Under the pieces are notes generated by a model that made no database searches, had not been told where the DNA came from, and worked only from the letters and a program-made list of their open reading frames with translations. Source: Bacteroidota bacterium (GTDB taxonomy: Bacteria; Bacteroidota; Bacteroidia; AKYH767-A; OLB10). Taken from it: a DNA stretch of 64,000 nucleotides. The stretch spans positions 186,001 to 250,000 of the forward strand of contig JADKJB010000032.1 of assembly GCA_016722525.1 (NCBI GenBank). The letters are read 5' to 3'. A program made the position numbers and the translations under genes. Below, in pieces: positions 30,561-41,444 of this stretch. Every line of letters starts with the position of its first letter. The first letter of the stretch is position 1.

Positions 30561-31694
30561 ATGTCTGACAATTCCACTATTCGAAAATTTATTATCGTTT
30601 CGTCAGATGAATCCTGGAGCGATATATGGCATACTCAATTGCATTATTCCTACCAGCTTTCAAAGCGATATGAAGTCATTTTTATGAATCCTCCGAAAGG
30701 TTGGAAATTTTCAAATCTATTCCGTTTTAAGGTGGAATCCATTCAGGTTTTTGAGCATCTCACATTAACCGGATATTATAATTTTTTACCCTCATCATTA
30801 GGAAAATGGGTGTTGAAAGTAAACGATAAAGTAAACGAAATACTTTTAAATCGTTTGCTCCATTGTAGGAAAAATCAGCAATTTATTTTCTGGCATTTTG
30901 ATCCTTTTAGGTCGCTTTATACTTTTTCTGGCAATACAAATTGTAAACATATTTATCATGTTATTGACCCAATTGCAGGTCATCACCACGATTTGGAGTT
31001 TTCGAAGATGGCGAATCTTGTTGTTATTACAAGTCCGAAATTCTTGAACCATTATACTGCTTTAAATAAGAATGTCCTTCAAATCAGCCAAGGTGTGGAT
31101 CTTGATTTTTACCGGAATCACATGTTGGAAGATACCCCTGATACGTTAATTTCTAAAAATTCAGTGCTGCTTCTTGGAACGATTTCCGATGATATTGATT
31201 TTGAGTTATTGGGAAAAATCGCTTTAAGGTTTCCTGTCGGATTAGTTTTAATCGGTCCTGATAAAACTGTTAAGCAAGAATCGAAAAATAGATTTAAAGA
31301 ATTGTTAGCTGTAAAAGGTGTTCATTGGCTTGGGCCAATGAAACCTGAAAATTTCAAAGAACATGTAATGGCTTGTAAAATTGGTATTATTGCTTATGAT
31401 AGCTCTAACAATCAAAAAAATAATTTGCGATCTCCGCTGAAAGTTATTAGTTATCTGGGCTGTCACAAGCCGGTAATTTCAAATATTGATTGTGAAATTC
31501 CTGTTTTGTTGAATAAAGCTATTTATTTTGTTGATAAGGAAGAATCTTATTTTAATCTTATTGAAAAGTGTTACACGGATCAACTAAATTTTGATACTAT
31601 TGCCGTGGATGAATATCTGGCATCGATTGACTATAATTATTTACTGAAAATTATTTTTTCGGCGCTGGATGAGCCATTAGCTTCTCGACAATGA
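30561..31694 (+). CDS. Glycosyltransferase (TuaH-like)
   Basis: The 377-residue protein resembles TuaH-type glycosyltransferases: an N-terminal half with WSDIWHTQLHYSYQLSKRYEVIFMNPPK and FIFWHFDPF, and a C-terminal GT-B donor-binding half with VLLLGTISDDIDFELL, VGLVLIGP, VHWLGPMKPENF and SPLKVISYLGCHKPVIS. Such cytoplasmic, membrane-associated enzymes add sugars to lipid-linked glycans. The next glycosyltransferase overlaps its end by 4 bp (ATGA), so they are coupled. Donor and acceptor are not predictable. Confidence 0.82.
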   Translation: MSDNSTIRKFIIVSSDESWSDIWHTQLHYSYQLSKRYEVIFMNPPKGWKFSNLFRFKVESIQVFEHLTLTGYYNFLPSSLGKWVLKVNDKVNEILLNRLLHCRKNQQFIFWHFDPFRSLYTFSGNTNCKHIYHVIDPIAGHHHDLEFSKMANLVVITSPKFLNHYTALNKNVLQISQGVDLDFYRNHMLEDTPDTLISKNSVLLLGTISDDIDFELLGKIALRFPVGLVLIGPDKTVKQESKNRFKELLAVKGVHWLGPMKPENFKEHVMACKIGIIAYDSSNNQKNNLRSPLKVISYLGCHKPVISNIDCEIPVLLNKAIYFVDKEESYFNLIEKCYTDQLNFDTIAVDEYLASIDYNYLLKIIFSALDEPLASRQ

Positions 31695-32812
31695 AGAAAA
31701 AAATTCTAATTATACTTTATAATATTTCCAAAGCCCAGGAACATGAATGGTTTGTGGAAATGATTAATAGAGATTTGTTTGATATAGAATTTGCATTGAT
31801 TAATGGGGAGAATTCTTACATGGATAAGTTTCTCCAGGAACATAAGGTGGTAGTTTATAATTTTAGTTATTCTAAGAAAACTAACCTTCCCGGACTTACT
31901 TGGAATTTGTTTAAATTGATGAAGAGGAACAAGTATGATATCGTACATACTCATTTGTTTGAAGCTAATATTGCAGGCATAACAGCTGCTTTTTTAGCGC
32001 ATGTACCAAAACGGATTCTGACCAGACATCATTCCGATTTTCATCATGTGTATTATGGATCTGCAGTTAAGTACGACAAATTAGCGAATTATTTATGTAC
32101 TGACATTGTTGCAATCAGCAAAAATGTTGAAAATATATTGTTAAATATCGAATTTGTGAATCCTAAGAAGGTTCATTTGATTCACCACGGTATTGATATG
32201 CATGATTATTTGCCTGGTGCAGTGAGTTTAAATCGTGTTGAAACTATTAAAAATGCTTACCAGCTGACAGATAATTCCGGACCTGTAATTGGGGTGATAA
32301 GTAGATTTATTGAATTGAAAGGTTTGCAATATCTTATTCCTGCATTTAAAGAGGTGTTATTGACCTATCCTGATGCCATACTATTTTTTGCTAACGCTAA
32401 AGGCGATTATGAACAGATGATATACGATTTATCGGCAGATGTTGATCCAAAAAATTATAGATTGGTGCCATTTGAAAATGATATTGCAGCCCTTTATAAA
32501 GTTTTTGATTGTTTTGTTCACATTCCCATAACTGCAACTGTCGAAGCATTTGGGCAGATTTATCTCGAATCACTTGCATCAATGGTCCCTTCTGTTTTTA
32601 CGTTAAGCGGCGTAGCGCCTGAGTTTGCAATTGATAAGGTTAATTGTTTTGTAGTGCCTTTTAAGGATGCTGTTTCAGTTCGTGATAGAATTTTATTTAT
32701 TTTGAATCATAAGAACGAACTGGATGCTATTAAAAGTAACGGATTTAATTTAGTAAAGGAAAAATTTGACATCAGATTCAAAATTTCTAAACTTGAACAA
32801 TTGTATTCCTGA
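31691..32812 (+). CDS. Glycosyltransferase family 4 protein
   Basis: This is a 373-residue GT-B glycosyltransferase. The N-terminal acceptor half has YDIVHTHLFEANIAGITAAF and RILTRHHSDFHH. The C-terminal donor half has IGVISRFIELKGLQYLIPAF, YRLVPFENDIAALYKVFDCF and the family EX7E region EAFGQIYLESLAS. The start codon overlaps the stop of the preceding glycosyltransferase, and the third enzyme follows after 6 bp, forming a three-gene glycosyltransferase operon. Confidence 0.92.
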   Translation: MKKKILIILYNISKAQEHEWFVEMINRDLFDIEFALINGENSYMDKFLQEHKVVVYNFSYSKKTNLPGLTWNLFKLMKRNKYDIVHTHLFEANIAGITAAFLAHVPKRILTRHHSDFHHVYYGSAVKYDKLANYLCTDIVAISKNVENILLNIEFVNPKKVHLIHHGIDMHDYLPGAVSLNRVETIKNAYQLTDNSGPVIGVISRFIELKGLQYLIPAFKEVLLTYPDAILFFANAKGDYEQMIYDLSADVDPKNYRLVPFENDIAALYKVFDCFVHIPITATVEAFGQIYLESLASMVPSVFTLSGVAPEFAIDKVNCFVVPFKDAVSVRDRILFILNHKNELDAIKSNGFNLVKEKFDIRFKISKLEQLYS

Positions 32813-32818
32813 TTCTAA

Positions 32819-33865
32819 ATGAGAAATGAACCTAAAGTTTCAGTTTTAATGCCTTGCTATAATGCTGAGGCATATTTAAAGGAAGCTATCGATTCTATTA
32901 TTTTGCAAACTTATAGGAATTTGGAGATATTACTTTTAGATGATGGCTCTACGGACAGTACTAAAGAAATGATTTTAGAATACGCGAGTAGAGATTTGCG
33001 AATAGTACCTATTTTTAATGAAAGTAATATGGGGTTGATTCGTACTCTTAATAAAGGGGTAAAGCTAGCAACCGGAGAGTTTATAGCAAGGATGGATGCA
33101 GATGATATCTCTTCTTTGGACCGGATTGAAAAAATCATTAGCGCATTCCAGTTAAATACAGAGATAGATGTTATTTCAGCATCTTTCTATTATATATCTC
33201 CTGAAGGTAAAGTACTGAGAAGGAATTTTCCTAAAGCAACTATTACAAAAGCTCTTCATTTTGTTTCTTTCTTTTGTACACCTGTTTTGCATCCGTGCGT
33301 AGTGGTTAAAGCAAAATTATTTAGTGAAAATTTGTTTGATGAACAATATTTGCATTCTGAAGATTATGAGATTTTTTCTCGTTTATTAGCAATGGGTTAT
33401 AAATTTATGAATTTAAATGAACCATTGTATTACCTCCGCATGAACAGGCAAAGCGTTTCTTACAAATTTGAAAAAATTCAAATCTCTACCCACACAAAAA
33501 TTTCTGCAAGAAATATAGAGGATTATTTTGGAATTAAGTATGATTTTTTTCTGCACAAGGTTATGATTAACCGAATCAGTTTTAGCGTTTCAGGTAAATT
33601 ACTTAAATTGGCTATTAGGTCATTGCGTGATTTAAAAAATAAATTTATTGTTGTTGAAAATCCTTCTCCGGAGGAAATTTCTCAAATAAATGATTTTTTA
33701 ACTGAACAGTATATTGATATTTATTTACAATCGTTAAAAGCAGGTAATTGGTTTATGAAACCATTCTTACTTGTTTATATGCTTTTTGATTGTAAATTTT
33801 TCCTTAATAAAAGAGGATTGCAATACATTCGATCAAAAATGTGGTTTTTGCCGGTTCAGAATTAA
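32819..33865 (+). CDS. Glycosyltransferase family 2 protein
   Basis: The 348-residue GT-A enzyme has the classical N-terminus VSVLMPCYNAEAYLKEAIDS, the nucleotide-binding LLLDDGSTDST, and the metal-binding DxD motif within FIARMDADDISS, followed by the acceptor-side SEDYEIFSRLL. The C-terminal 100 residues are helical with a hydrophobic stretch that may associate with the membrane. It is the third gene in the glycosyltransferase operon. The sugar transferred is unknown. Confidence 0.92.
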   Translation: MRNEPKVSVLMPCYNAEAYLKEAIDSIILQTYRNLEILLLDDGSTDSTKEMILEYASRDLRIVPIFNESNMGLIRTLNKGVKLATGEFIARMDADDISSLDRIEKIISAFQLNTEIDVISASFYYISPEGKVLRRNFPKATITKALHFVSFFCTPVLHPCVVVKAKLFSENLFDEQYLHSEDYEIFSRLLAMGYKFMNLNEPLYYLRMNRQSVSYKFEKIQISTHTKISARNIEDYFGIKYDFFLHKVMINRISFSVSGKLLKLAIRSLRDLKNKFIVVENPSPEEISQINDFLTEQYIDIYLQSLKAGNWFMKPFLLVYMLFDCKFFLNKRGLQYIRSKMWFLPVQN

Positions 33866-33906
33866 TGATTGAAATTATATTTTCAAGCACTGATTTTGTG
33901 TGTTAA

Positions 33907-36900
33907 TTATTTCAGTTTTACCACTTTTAAAACTCTAATTTCTTCTCGGAATCGGACAACACATGAATAGGTGCCTTTCGATAAGGTAATGGTGTTTATT
34001 GTAGTTGTATTAAATCCTTTTAAACCAACAATGTTTCTTTTCTCGGTTGCTATTTTACCTGCATCGTCATATAGTTCAACACTGTAATTACCTGATGTAT
34101 TCAGGTTGAAGCTGATATTTATTATTTCATCAAATGGATTCGGGTAAGAGGAAAATAGTTCAAATTCATTATTTAAAACTTCACATTTTTTATTGTTTAA
34201 GGAATTGTTATCCTGTGAATCGTTTGGATAAAGTGCTTCAATGCAGTAGTAGGAGGGAATAAATGTAGATGCTACTTCATAGCTGGCATTAAACGTATAA
34301 AGCAGTATGGTTCCGGGTGTAAATAATCCTTCCCAATGTTCACTGATTGATGAATTGTTTTCTATCAATCCTTTTAACGTGAATTCTGTTATATCAACAT
34401 TACCTGCATTAATCAACTCTGCCGTTAACTTGATGGTAGACCCATCCTGAGTGGCATATATTTTACGAACACCAATATCAAGTTTAGGAATAAGTACAGA
34501 TATAACGGATTGGGCGGAATCAATACAACCATCAATGCTGGTGGCTATGAGTGTAATGTTATATATTCCGGTATCCGGATAAATATGAATGGGAGTTATT
34601 CCTACAGCCGTTCCACCATCTCCAAAATCCCACAGGTAATTGACAGCACCCGTTGTGGTATTTAATATGTTTAATGTAAAGGGTGGTGAACCATAGGATG
34701 GATTTGTACTAAATGAAGCTGTTGGTTTTTCAAATACAGTTAGCGTATTCGTAGCTGTGGCAAAACAGCCTTGGTCAGTGGTAACTGTTAAAGTAGCTGG
34801 ATAATTACCCGGTGTAGTGGGTGTTACAATTGGATTTGTTGAAGTAAATGTTCCTAAGATTCCAAGATCCCAGTTCCAGCTAATAATTGTACCGGTAAGA
34901 ACGGTGGAAGTATCAGTGAATTGAATGGGTAAATCTTCACAATTATTATTTGCCAAAAGCCTGTTTCAGGAAGGGGCTTAACAATTAATTGTTTCTGTGT
35001 AGCCGAAGAACAAAGTGTAGTAGGGTTTTGTACAGTTAATGTAACAGCAAAAGTATCTACATAGGTATAAATGTATGATGGATTAAGCAAGAAGGATAAA
35101 CTCCCGTCACCAAAATTCCACTCCAGGTTTGCCGGAGATCCAGGTTGGAGGTTATCAAACGTAAATGTGGAAGCATTTCCAAAACAGGGTTCATTATAAG
35201 TGAAATCGAATATGGGGGATTGTGGTACCGTAACAGGTTTTTGAATCGTGTCTGTACATCCATGTATGGTGGTTGAAATTAGCGCGACAGTATAAATTCC
35301 TGCATTTAAAAAATTGAATTGAGCAATAGTATCGGTTGATGTTCCCAGGCCTGCAAAATTCCATAGCCAACTGGCTAATGTGTCTCCTGCAACTGTAGAA
35401 GCTGTACCATCGAAGTCGGTTAGTGATCCTGAACATGAAATAGTGGTTGTAAAATCAGCAATAGGTAAAGGGTACACATCAACAGAATCCATAAATGAAC
35501 CGGTACATAATAAATCGTTATATACGGTCATAATCACCTCATACCTGCCTGGGGCTAAATAGGTATGTACCGGTGATGATAGTCCACTAAATCCGGAGCC
35601 ATCTCCAAAGCTCCACACAATTGAATCAACCTGAGTTCCCGGTGGGGTAGTGACAAGTGGATTAAAATTGGAACTTAAATTTAAACAAACATTGCTGGCA
35701 GTAAATGAGGCAGAAGGAGAGGGTATAACATAAACTTGTTGCGTTATAGAACTGTCACAATTTGTTGGCGAAACCACAGTCAGCGTGACATCATAATATC
35801 CTGTATCTGCATATACGTGATTTGGATTTTCTAGTATTGAAGAGGTTAAATCACCAAAATCCCAGAAATAGTTAGAAATTGTATCGCCTCCTGTTCCTGT
35901 TGATGTACTGGTAAAATTGACTTGGTTTCCCTGGCAAACTATATTAGGTATCCAGTTGAATTGAGGAATCGGTTTATTTGCAATTCGAATATTCTGGGTA
36001 ATAGTATCGGAACAGCCGTTAGCAGCCGTAGCAATAAGGTTAACATCGTAATTGCCTGCCAAAACTAAATATTGATGCGTTGGATTTATTAAGATGGAAC
36101 TACCACCATCGCCAAAGTCCCATGTATAATTAATGGATCCACCACCTTGAATTGAAGTGGTATTTGAAAATGATACGGTTTCACCAATACATGTAGATGT
36201 TGTAAAAAAATTGGATACCGGACTTGGTAAAATAGTTATAGTTTGATTTATGCTGTCAATGCAACCGGTACTCGCTTCCACAATTAAATTGATGGTATAG
36301 GTGCCGGCAGAATCATAAACATGAATTGGATTTTGAGCTGCATCCGTTAAGGTACTATCACCAAAATCCCACAACCATGAAACTATTGTTGCACCTCCTG
36401 AAGCAATAGACAAATCGTTAAAATTTACCGGAACACCTGAACATTGGTTATTGCTGAATCCAAAATTAGCAGTTGGTAATGGACTTACTGTAATTGAATC
36501 CGTATAGGTATCAATACAACCTGCCGCAGATGTAGTGGTGAGTGTTACCGGATAAGTCCCATTTGTTGCATAAATGTATATTGGGTTGGTGGTACTAGCT
36601 GTTGGTGAGCCATCACCAAAATCCCAAAGCCAAGAAGCAATTGTACCGGAACTAATTACTGATGAGTCATTAAATTGAATCGGTAAGCCATCACAAGCTG
36701 CTGTAGCTGTGAAAAAAGAGGTTGGACTCGGACTAATGAAGATACTATCATTAAATGTATTTTGAACTCCCGATGGATCTGTTGAAGTCAAGGCGATATT
36801 ATAAAACCCACCTCCGTTAGATGTTGCTAATACACCTGTTGTATCAGTACTAAAAATTGGATTCATAGTGCATGGATTTGCCCAACTAAGCCTGGAAAGA

Positions 36901-37973
36901 GATGCCGGTGAAGTATTGGAAGTGAATGCAAAAAATTTGGAAGAATCCTGAAATACTGTTATCGATTGAGGGCTTTTGATTCCTGCTACCGTGTCAGCAA
37001 ATATGGATACAGGCGTATTAAGAAGATTATTTCCGATTTTAAAATTTTGAAGCTGACTCATTCCAAAAACAGATAGCAGCAGATGCCAGTTGATCCCATC
37101 CCTGATTAATTGAGCTCCCGATGGATTCACAGCAGTTGAAACCGATTGTGAAATAGTTGGAGCATTGAGAAGTGAATTGCCAAAATCAAGCACCTGTATT
37201 TTGTTTTGTCCATAACTGATGAAAAATCCAACATATTTATTTTGAACACAGTCAAATGAAACATCAAAACCCCATCCCGACACAAAGAGGGCATTGTTAA
37301 TGGCTGTAAACCCCGAAGGAGTATTTGCTATTGAATTCCCAAAATCGATTCTTATTAAATCAGTACTTAACTCATTGGTAACAAACACATGGTAATTACT
37401 GCCGTCTTTGGCAATTTTCAGGTTTTTAGGGTTATTTAAATTAAAAAGTCCTAAATCGACCGCACTAGCTATATTGGCTTCAATAGAAGCTCCCAGATTG
37501 ATTCTTATAATTTTCTTGTTGGAATTATTTGCCATAACAGCATACCAGATACCATTATCTTTTACCACATCCAAACCCGTTGGTTGAAGCAGTAATCCCC
37601 CAAAACCTCCGTAATAGTAAGGCACAGGAGTGTTATTGAAAGAGGTGCCAAAATCTAATCGCAACAAAGTGCCTGAAAGGTAGCTGGCAACAAAAACGAA
37701 ATATTTACCATTGTCTTTTATTGCTTTAATTTGCTGAGGGAAATTGAGAGGTCCAACATTTCCCAGATTTTGGCCTGTAGGAACCAAATTCAAATCCCCG
37801 GGACATAAATCCCATTCATAATTCAAACCAATTGCACTGGTATTTGAAATTTGAAATGACTGGCCCGAACAAATACTGTCTGCCATGGAAAAACTCGTTG
37901 TAGCGCATTGACTATTGACTGCAGAGTGAAATAGTAATGCTAGAATAACGGATAGTAAAAGTGATTTTTGCAT
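33907..37973 (-). CDS. Giant PKD-repeat T9SS surface protein with N-terminal propeller-like domain, frameshifted
   Basis: The reconstructed protein is about 1355 residues. A signal peptide (MQKSLLLSVILALLFHSAVN) precedes a domain to about residue 400. That domain is made of repeated units with LDFG/NLGAS-type strands (RLDFGTSFNNTPVP, RINLGASIEANIAS, RIDFGNSIANTPSG, VLDFGNSLLNAP), which look like propeller blades. Nine PKD-like domains of about 85 residues follow (WLWDFGDG / YTWDFGDGG cores, about 416-1160). Then come an Ig-like part and a T9SS type A sorting domain (LFSSYPNPFDEIINISF). The frame breaks at about 34957-34960, where one T is missing; restoring it gives LPETGFLANNNCEDLPIQF. Open parts are 34854-37973 and 33907-34956. 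It is probably an adhesin-like or structural exoprotein. Confidence 0.9.
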
Positions 37974-38008
37974 AAGTTGATACGGATTTGATCAAGTCGA
38001 TAACCAAA

Positions 38009-38016
38009 CAAAATTA
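38009..38016 (-). promoter_or_regulatory. Candidate Bacteroidota -7 element (TAATTTTG, minus strand)
   Basis: The minus strand reads TAATTTTG, a TAnnTTTG match 35 bp upstream of the ATG (37973) of the giant PKD protein, in the divergent gap shared with rdgB. A motif match only. Confidence 0.4.
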
Positions 38017-38038
38017 ATAAACTAAAATTGCATTTGTT

Positions 38039-38614
38039 ATGAATTCAATTGTTTTGGTAACCAGGAGTTTGGGTAAATTTACAGAAATACGAAAACTGCT
38101 TCCTGATAGTTTCATTTTAAAATCAATGGATGATATTGGTTGTTTTGATAAAATTGAAGAAACGGGTAGTAATTTTAGAGAAAATGCCTTGATTAAAGCT
38201 CAATTTATTAATGATAAGTACCAATTAAATAGCCTGGCTGATGATTCGGGGTTAGAAGTAGCTGTTTTAGGCGGTGCTCCCGGAGTTTTTTCAGCCCGTT
38301 ACTCCAAAGAAGGTAGTGATACCGAAAATGTGAAGAAATTACTCAAAGAAATGGAGAATTCAACCAATCGAAAAGCCAGGTTCAAATCCGTTCTGGCTCT
38401 AATCCTCGATGGCAAAAAGTACTTTTTTGAAGGGGAAGTTTCAGGCAAAATTGCTTTAAAATCCTCTGGTAGTGAAGGTTTTGGGTATGACCCTGTTTTT
38501 ATTCCTGATGGTTTCAACCATACTTTTGCTGAACTTTCTCCTGATCTGAAAAACAAAATAAGCCATCGGGGAGCAGCAATGAAGCAACTGGTAAATTTTT
38601 TAAATACGCTTTAA
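38039..38614 (+). CDS. rdgB: RdgB/HAM1-family non-canonical purine NTP pyrophosphatase
   Basis: The 191-residue cytoplasmic enzyme hydrolyses ITP, dITP and XTP to monophosphates and so keeps deaminated purines out of nucleic acids. Family motifs are all present: the N-terminal VTRSLGKFTEIRKLL, the active-site SLADDSGLEVAVLGGAPGVF with ARYS, the GFGYDPVFIPDG loop, and the C-terminal KNKISHRGAAM. Length is standard. The gene stands alone, divergent from the PKD protein and 127 bp ahead of the ligase operon. Confidence 0.96.
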   Translation: MNSIVLVTRSLGKFTEIRKLLPDSFILKSMDDIGCFDKIEETGSNFRENALIKAQFINDKYQLNSLADDSGLEVAVLGGAPGVFSARYSKEGSDTENVKKLLKEMENSTNRKARFKSVLALILDGKKYFFEGEVSGKIALKSSGSEGFGYDPVFIPDGFNHTFAELSPDLKNKISHRGAAMKQLVNFLNTL

Positions 38615-38726
38615 ATTGCCGGTCAGTTTTGAGCATACTTAGTCATTCGCAGTGTTTTCAACAATTGGAAAGTTAAAAAATGCCAATGTATTAGTGTTTA
38701 ATTAGCACACATTGCCCGCCATTTTC

Positions 38727-38734
38727 TAATTTTG
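38727..38734 (+). promoter_or_regulatory. Candidate Bacteroidota -7 element (TAATTTTG) next to the ddl start
   Basis: TAATTTTG fits TAnnTTTG and ends only 6 bp before the ATG at 38741. If functional, the transcript would begin at or next to the start codon, giving a nearly leaderless mRNA. A motif match only. Confidence 0.4.
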
Positions 38735-38740
38735 TAAAAT

Positions 38741-41441
38741 ATGAAAACCAGAATAGGAGTAATCTTTGGAGGCACTTCACGCGAAAGAGAAATTTCATTT
38801 GCCGGTGGAAGAACAGTATATGACAATCTCGATAAGGCTCTTTTTGATCCGGTGCCGGTATTTATCGACAGTTTCGGAAACTTTATCCTTATCAATTGGG
38901 AGTTTGTGTACAAAGGAAGTATTCGCGATTTTTCCCCCTCAAGACCAATTACCTCCCAGTGCAAACGAGTATCAGGTTTATGCCGAAAGTCTTGGTGAAC
39001 TGAATATTCAGGAACAGCTCAAACTGGTTAATCGGATTGGAACCAGAATTGAACCATCCTCTTTGTCATCTATTATTGATTTTGCATTTCTGTGCCTGCA
39101 TGGAAGCGACGGTGAAGATGGTCGAATTCAGGGGTTACTTGAATATTATAGGATTCCCTACTCCGGTTCAGGAATTTTATCTTCATGCATTGGCATGAAT
39201 AAAGCACTCCAGAAAGTACTCATGCAAAATGCCGGCTTCAAAATCCCCGATTTCATCACTGTTAAAAGGGAAGATTGGACTGATAAAAAAAATCAGGAAG
39301 AAATATACAACAACCTTAAAAACAGTTTCCAATTTCCTTGTGTAATTAAATCTGCCAATCAGGGATCCTCCATTGGGGTTTATGTGGTGCAGAATGATGA
39401 CTTTGAAAAATTCCGAATAGCTTTGGATAAGTCCTTTTTTACTTATCGTTTGATGAGGTCAGAATGGAATTCCAAAGATTTTAAATCTAAAGTTGAATTT
39501 ATCAGAACGCTTACCGACATCCGTGAAGGAAGTGGTATTCCTGTAAAAATATCAAGTAAAATTATTTATCATCCCGAGGAGTTGCTATCGAATTTAAATC
39601 AACTTTTTTCTGAAGATGATGAAGAAATACTTATTCAGAGTGCCGAAGGTGAGAGTGAAGTGCTTATTGAAGAGTTTATTGAAGGTAAAGAGTTTTCGTG
39701 TAGTGTAATTGAAAATACAGTCGGTTTGCCCGTGGCGTTGCCTCCTACTGAAATAAGAAAAGGAAATGAACTGTTTGATTACCGGTCGAAATACTTGCCC
39801 GGTTTATCACGTAAAATTACACCAATACAACTTCCTGTTGGTGAGATACAGCGTATCAGAAATGCTTGCGAATCCTTATTTTCTAAACTTTCATTTAATG
39901 TGTATGCCAGAATTGATGGTTTTATCAAAAATGACGGAACAATTTTGCTGAATGATCCTAACACTACTTCGGGTATGTTGCCCTCTTCTTTTTTCTTTCA
40001 TCAGGCTGCAGAGATAGGATTAAATCCTTCACAGTTTATCACTTACATTATCCGGGTATCCTTGCAAGCCAGAATCAGGGATATGAAATCGTATAAAATT
40101 ATTCCATGGTTATTACAACACCTCGATCGTAATATCACAAGTCTTAAAACAGCAAAAAATTCAAAGAAAAAAATAGCTGTTATTATGGGAGGCTACTCTT
40201 CTGAACGACACATTTCAGTGGAAAGTGGCAGAAATATTTACGAAAAACTTTCCTCTTCGGATAGTTATCAGCCAATTCCGGTATTTCTCTCCGGTAGTGA
40301 TAAGGAACATACTTTGCATTTAATACCCGTGAGTATTCTTCTTAAAGACAATGCAGATGATATTAAAGAGAAAATTGAGCATTTTAACAGACATGAAATC
40401 ATTTACACTATCATTGGCGAATGTGCTGAAATAACTGCCCGGTATGCCGCTGATGGAAACACCGAAGCACCCAAACAAATTACATACAATGATCTTGCTG
40501 TTTTGGTTGATGGTGTTTTTATCGCATTGCACGGCAGGCCGGGTGAAGATGGTGTTGTGCAGTCAAAACTTGAAGCAGTTGGTTTGCCTTATAATGGTTC
40601 CGGTGTAGAAACATCAAAAATCACAATAGATAAGTTTACTACCAACGAAATTTTAATGAAAAGCGGACTTCATGCCGCAAAGCACCTGGTTGTATATGAA
40701 AACGAATGGAGAAGAGACCCAAGTGCATTTGAAGATGCTATATTGTGTGAATTCAGCTTTCCGTTTATTGCCAAACCTGTTGATGACGGATGCAGTTCAG
40801 CGGTAAAAATTATACGAAATGAAAATGAATTGCATGCTTTTTCCGATTTAATTTTCAGAAAAGGAGAAGAATTAGTGCCCGCTGCTGCAGCTCAACTTAA
40901 AATTAAACCTAAAGAAGAATTTCCGAATAAAACCTGTTTTCTTGTCGAAGAACTGCTGTTAGCTCAAGGTGCCTCCAAATTTCTGGAAGTTACTGGTGGA
41001 CTACTAACTTACTTCAATGACAAAGGTGCTCTTGAATACGAAGTATTTGAAGCATCAGAAGCACTTTCAGAGGGTGATGTGCTTTCTCTTGAAGAAAAAT
41101 TTCTTGCCGGGCAGGGTCAGAATATTACTCCGGCGCGATATAGCAAAGATGCCGATGAGAATCGTAGAATTTCAGCAATAGTTAAAGAAGAATTGGAAAA
41201 GACCGCTCGTGTTCTTAAAGTAGAAGGATACGCAAGAATTGACGCTTTTGTGAGGATCTTTGAAAATAAAAAGGTAGAAGTGCTCGTTATTGAAGTGAAT
41301 TCTTTGCCCGGAATGACACCTGCAACATGCATATTTCACCAGGCAGCTATCAATCATTACAAACCTTACGAATTTATTGATAAACTGATAGAATTCGGAT
41401 TCAAGAGAAAAGAACTTCGAAAAGAAGATTCTAAATTTTAA
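38741..41441 (+). CDS. Tandem (double-domain) D-alanine--D-alanine ligase fusion, frameshifted
   Basis: The reconstructed protein (about 899 residues) holds two complete ATP-grasp D-Ala-D-Ala ligase units. Unit 1 (about 1-460) has GVIFGGTSREREIS, LHGSDGEDGRIQGLLE, the serine loop ANQGSSIGVYVV, the tyrosine loop ELFDYRSKY and the metal site LLNDPNTTSGM, where the usual Glu is Asp. Unit 2 (from about 475) has AVIMGGYSSERHIS, LHGRPGEDGVVQSKLE, DGCSSAV and VIEVNSLPGMT with the normal Glu-x-Asn pair. Unit 1 also has an insertion before the tyrosine loop. One extra T at about 38932-38936 breaks the frame; removing it gives IRDFPPQDQLPPSANEY. Ddl makes the D-Ala-D-Ala dipeptide for peptidoglycan. 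PASTA, T9SS-protein and rluD genes follow closely. Confidence 0.88.
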
Positions 41442-41444
41442 CAA

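Noticed and set aside
30169..30687. 172-codon open frame before the TuaH-like glycosyltransferase
   Set aside because: Composition is Phe/Ile/Cys-rich as in random AT-rich DNA, it has no motif or signal, and its last 127 bp overlap the start of a real gene in another frame.
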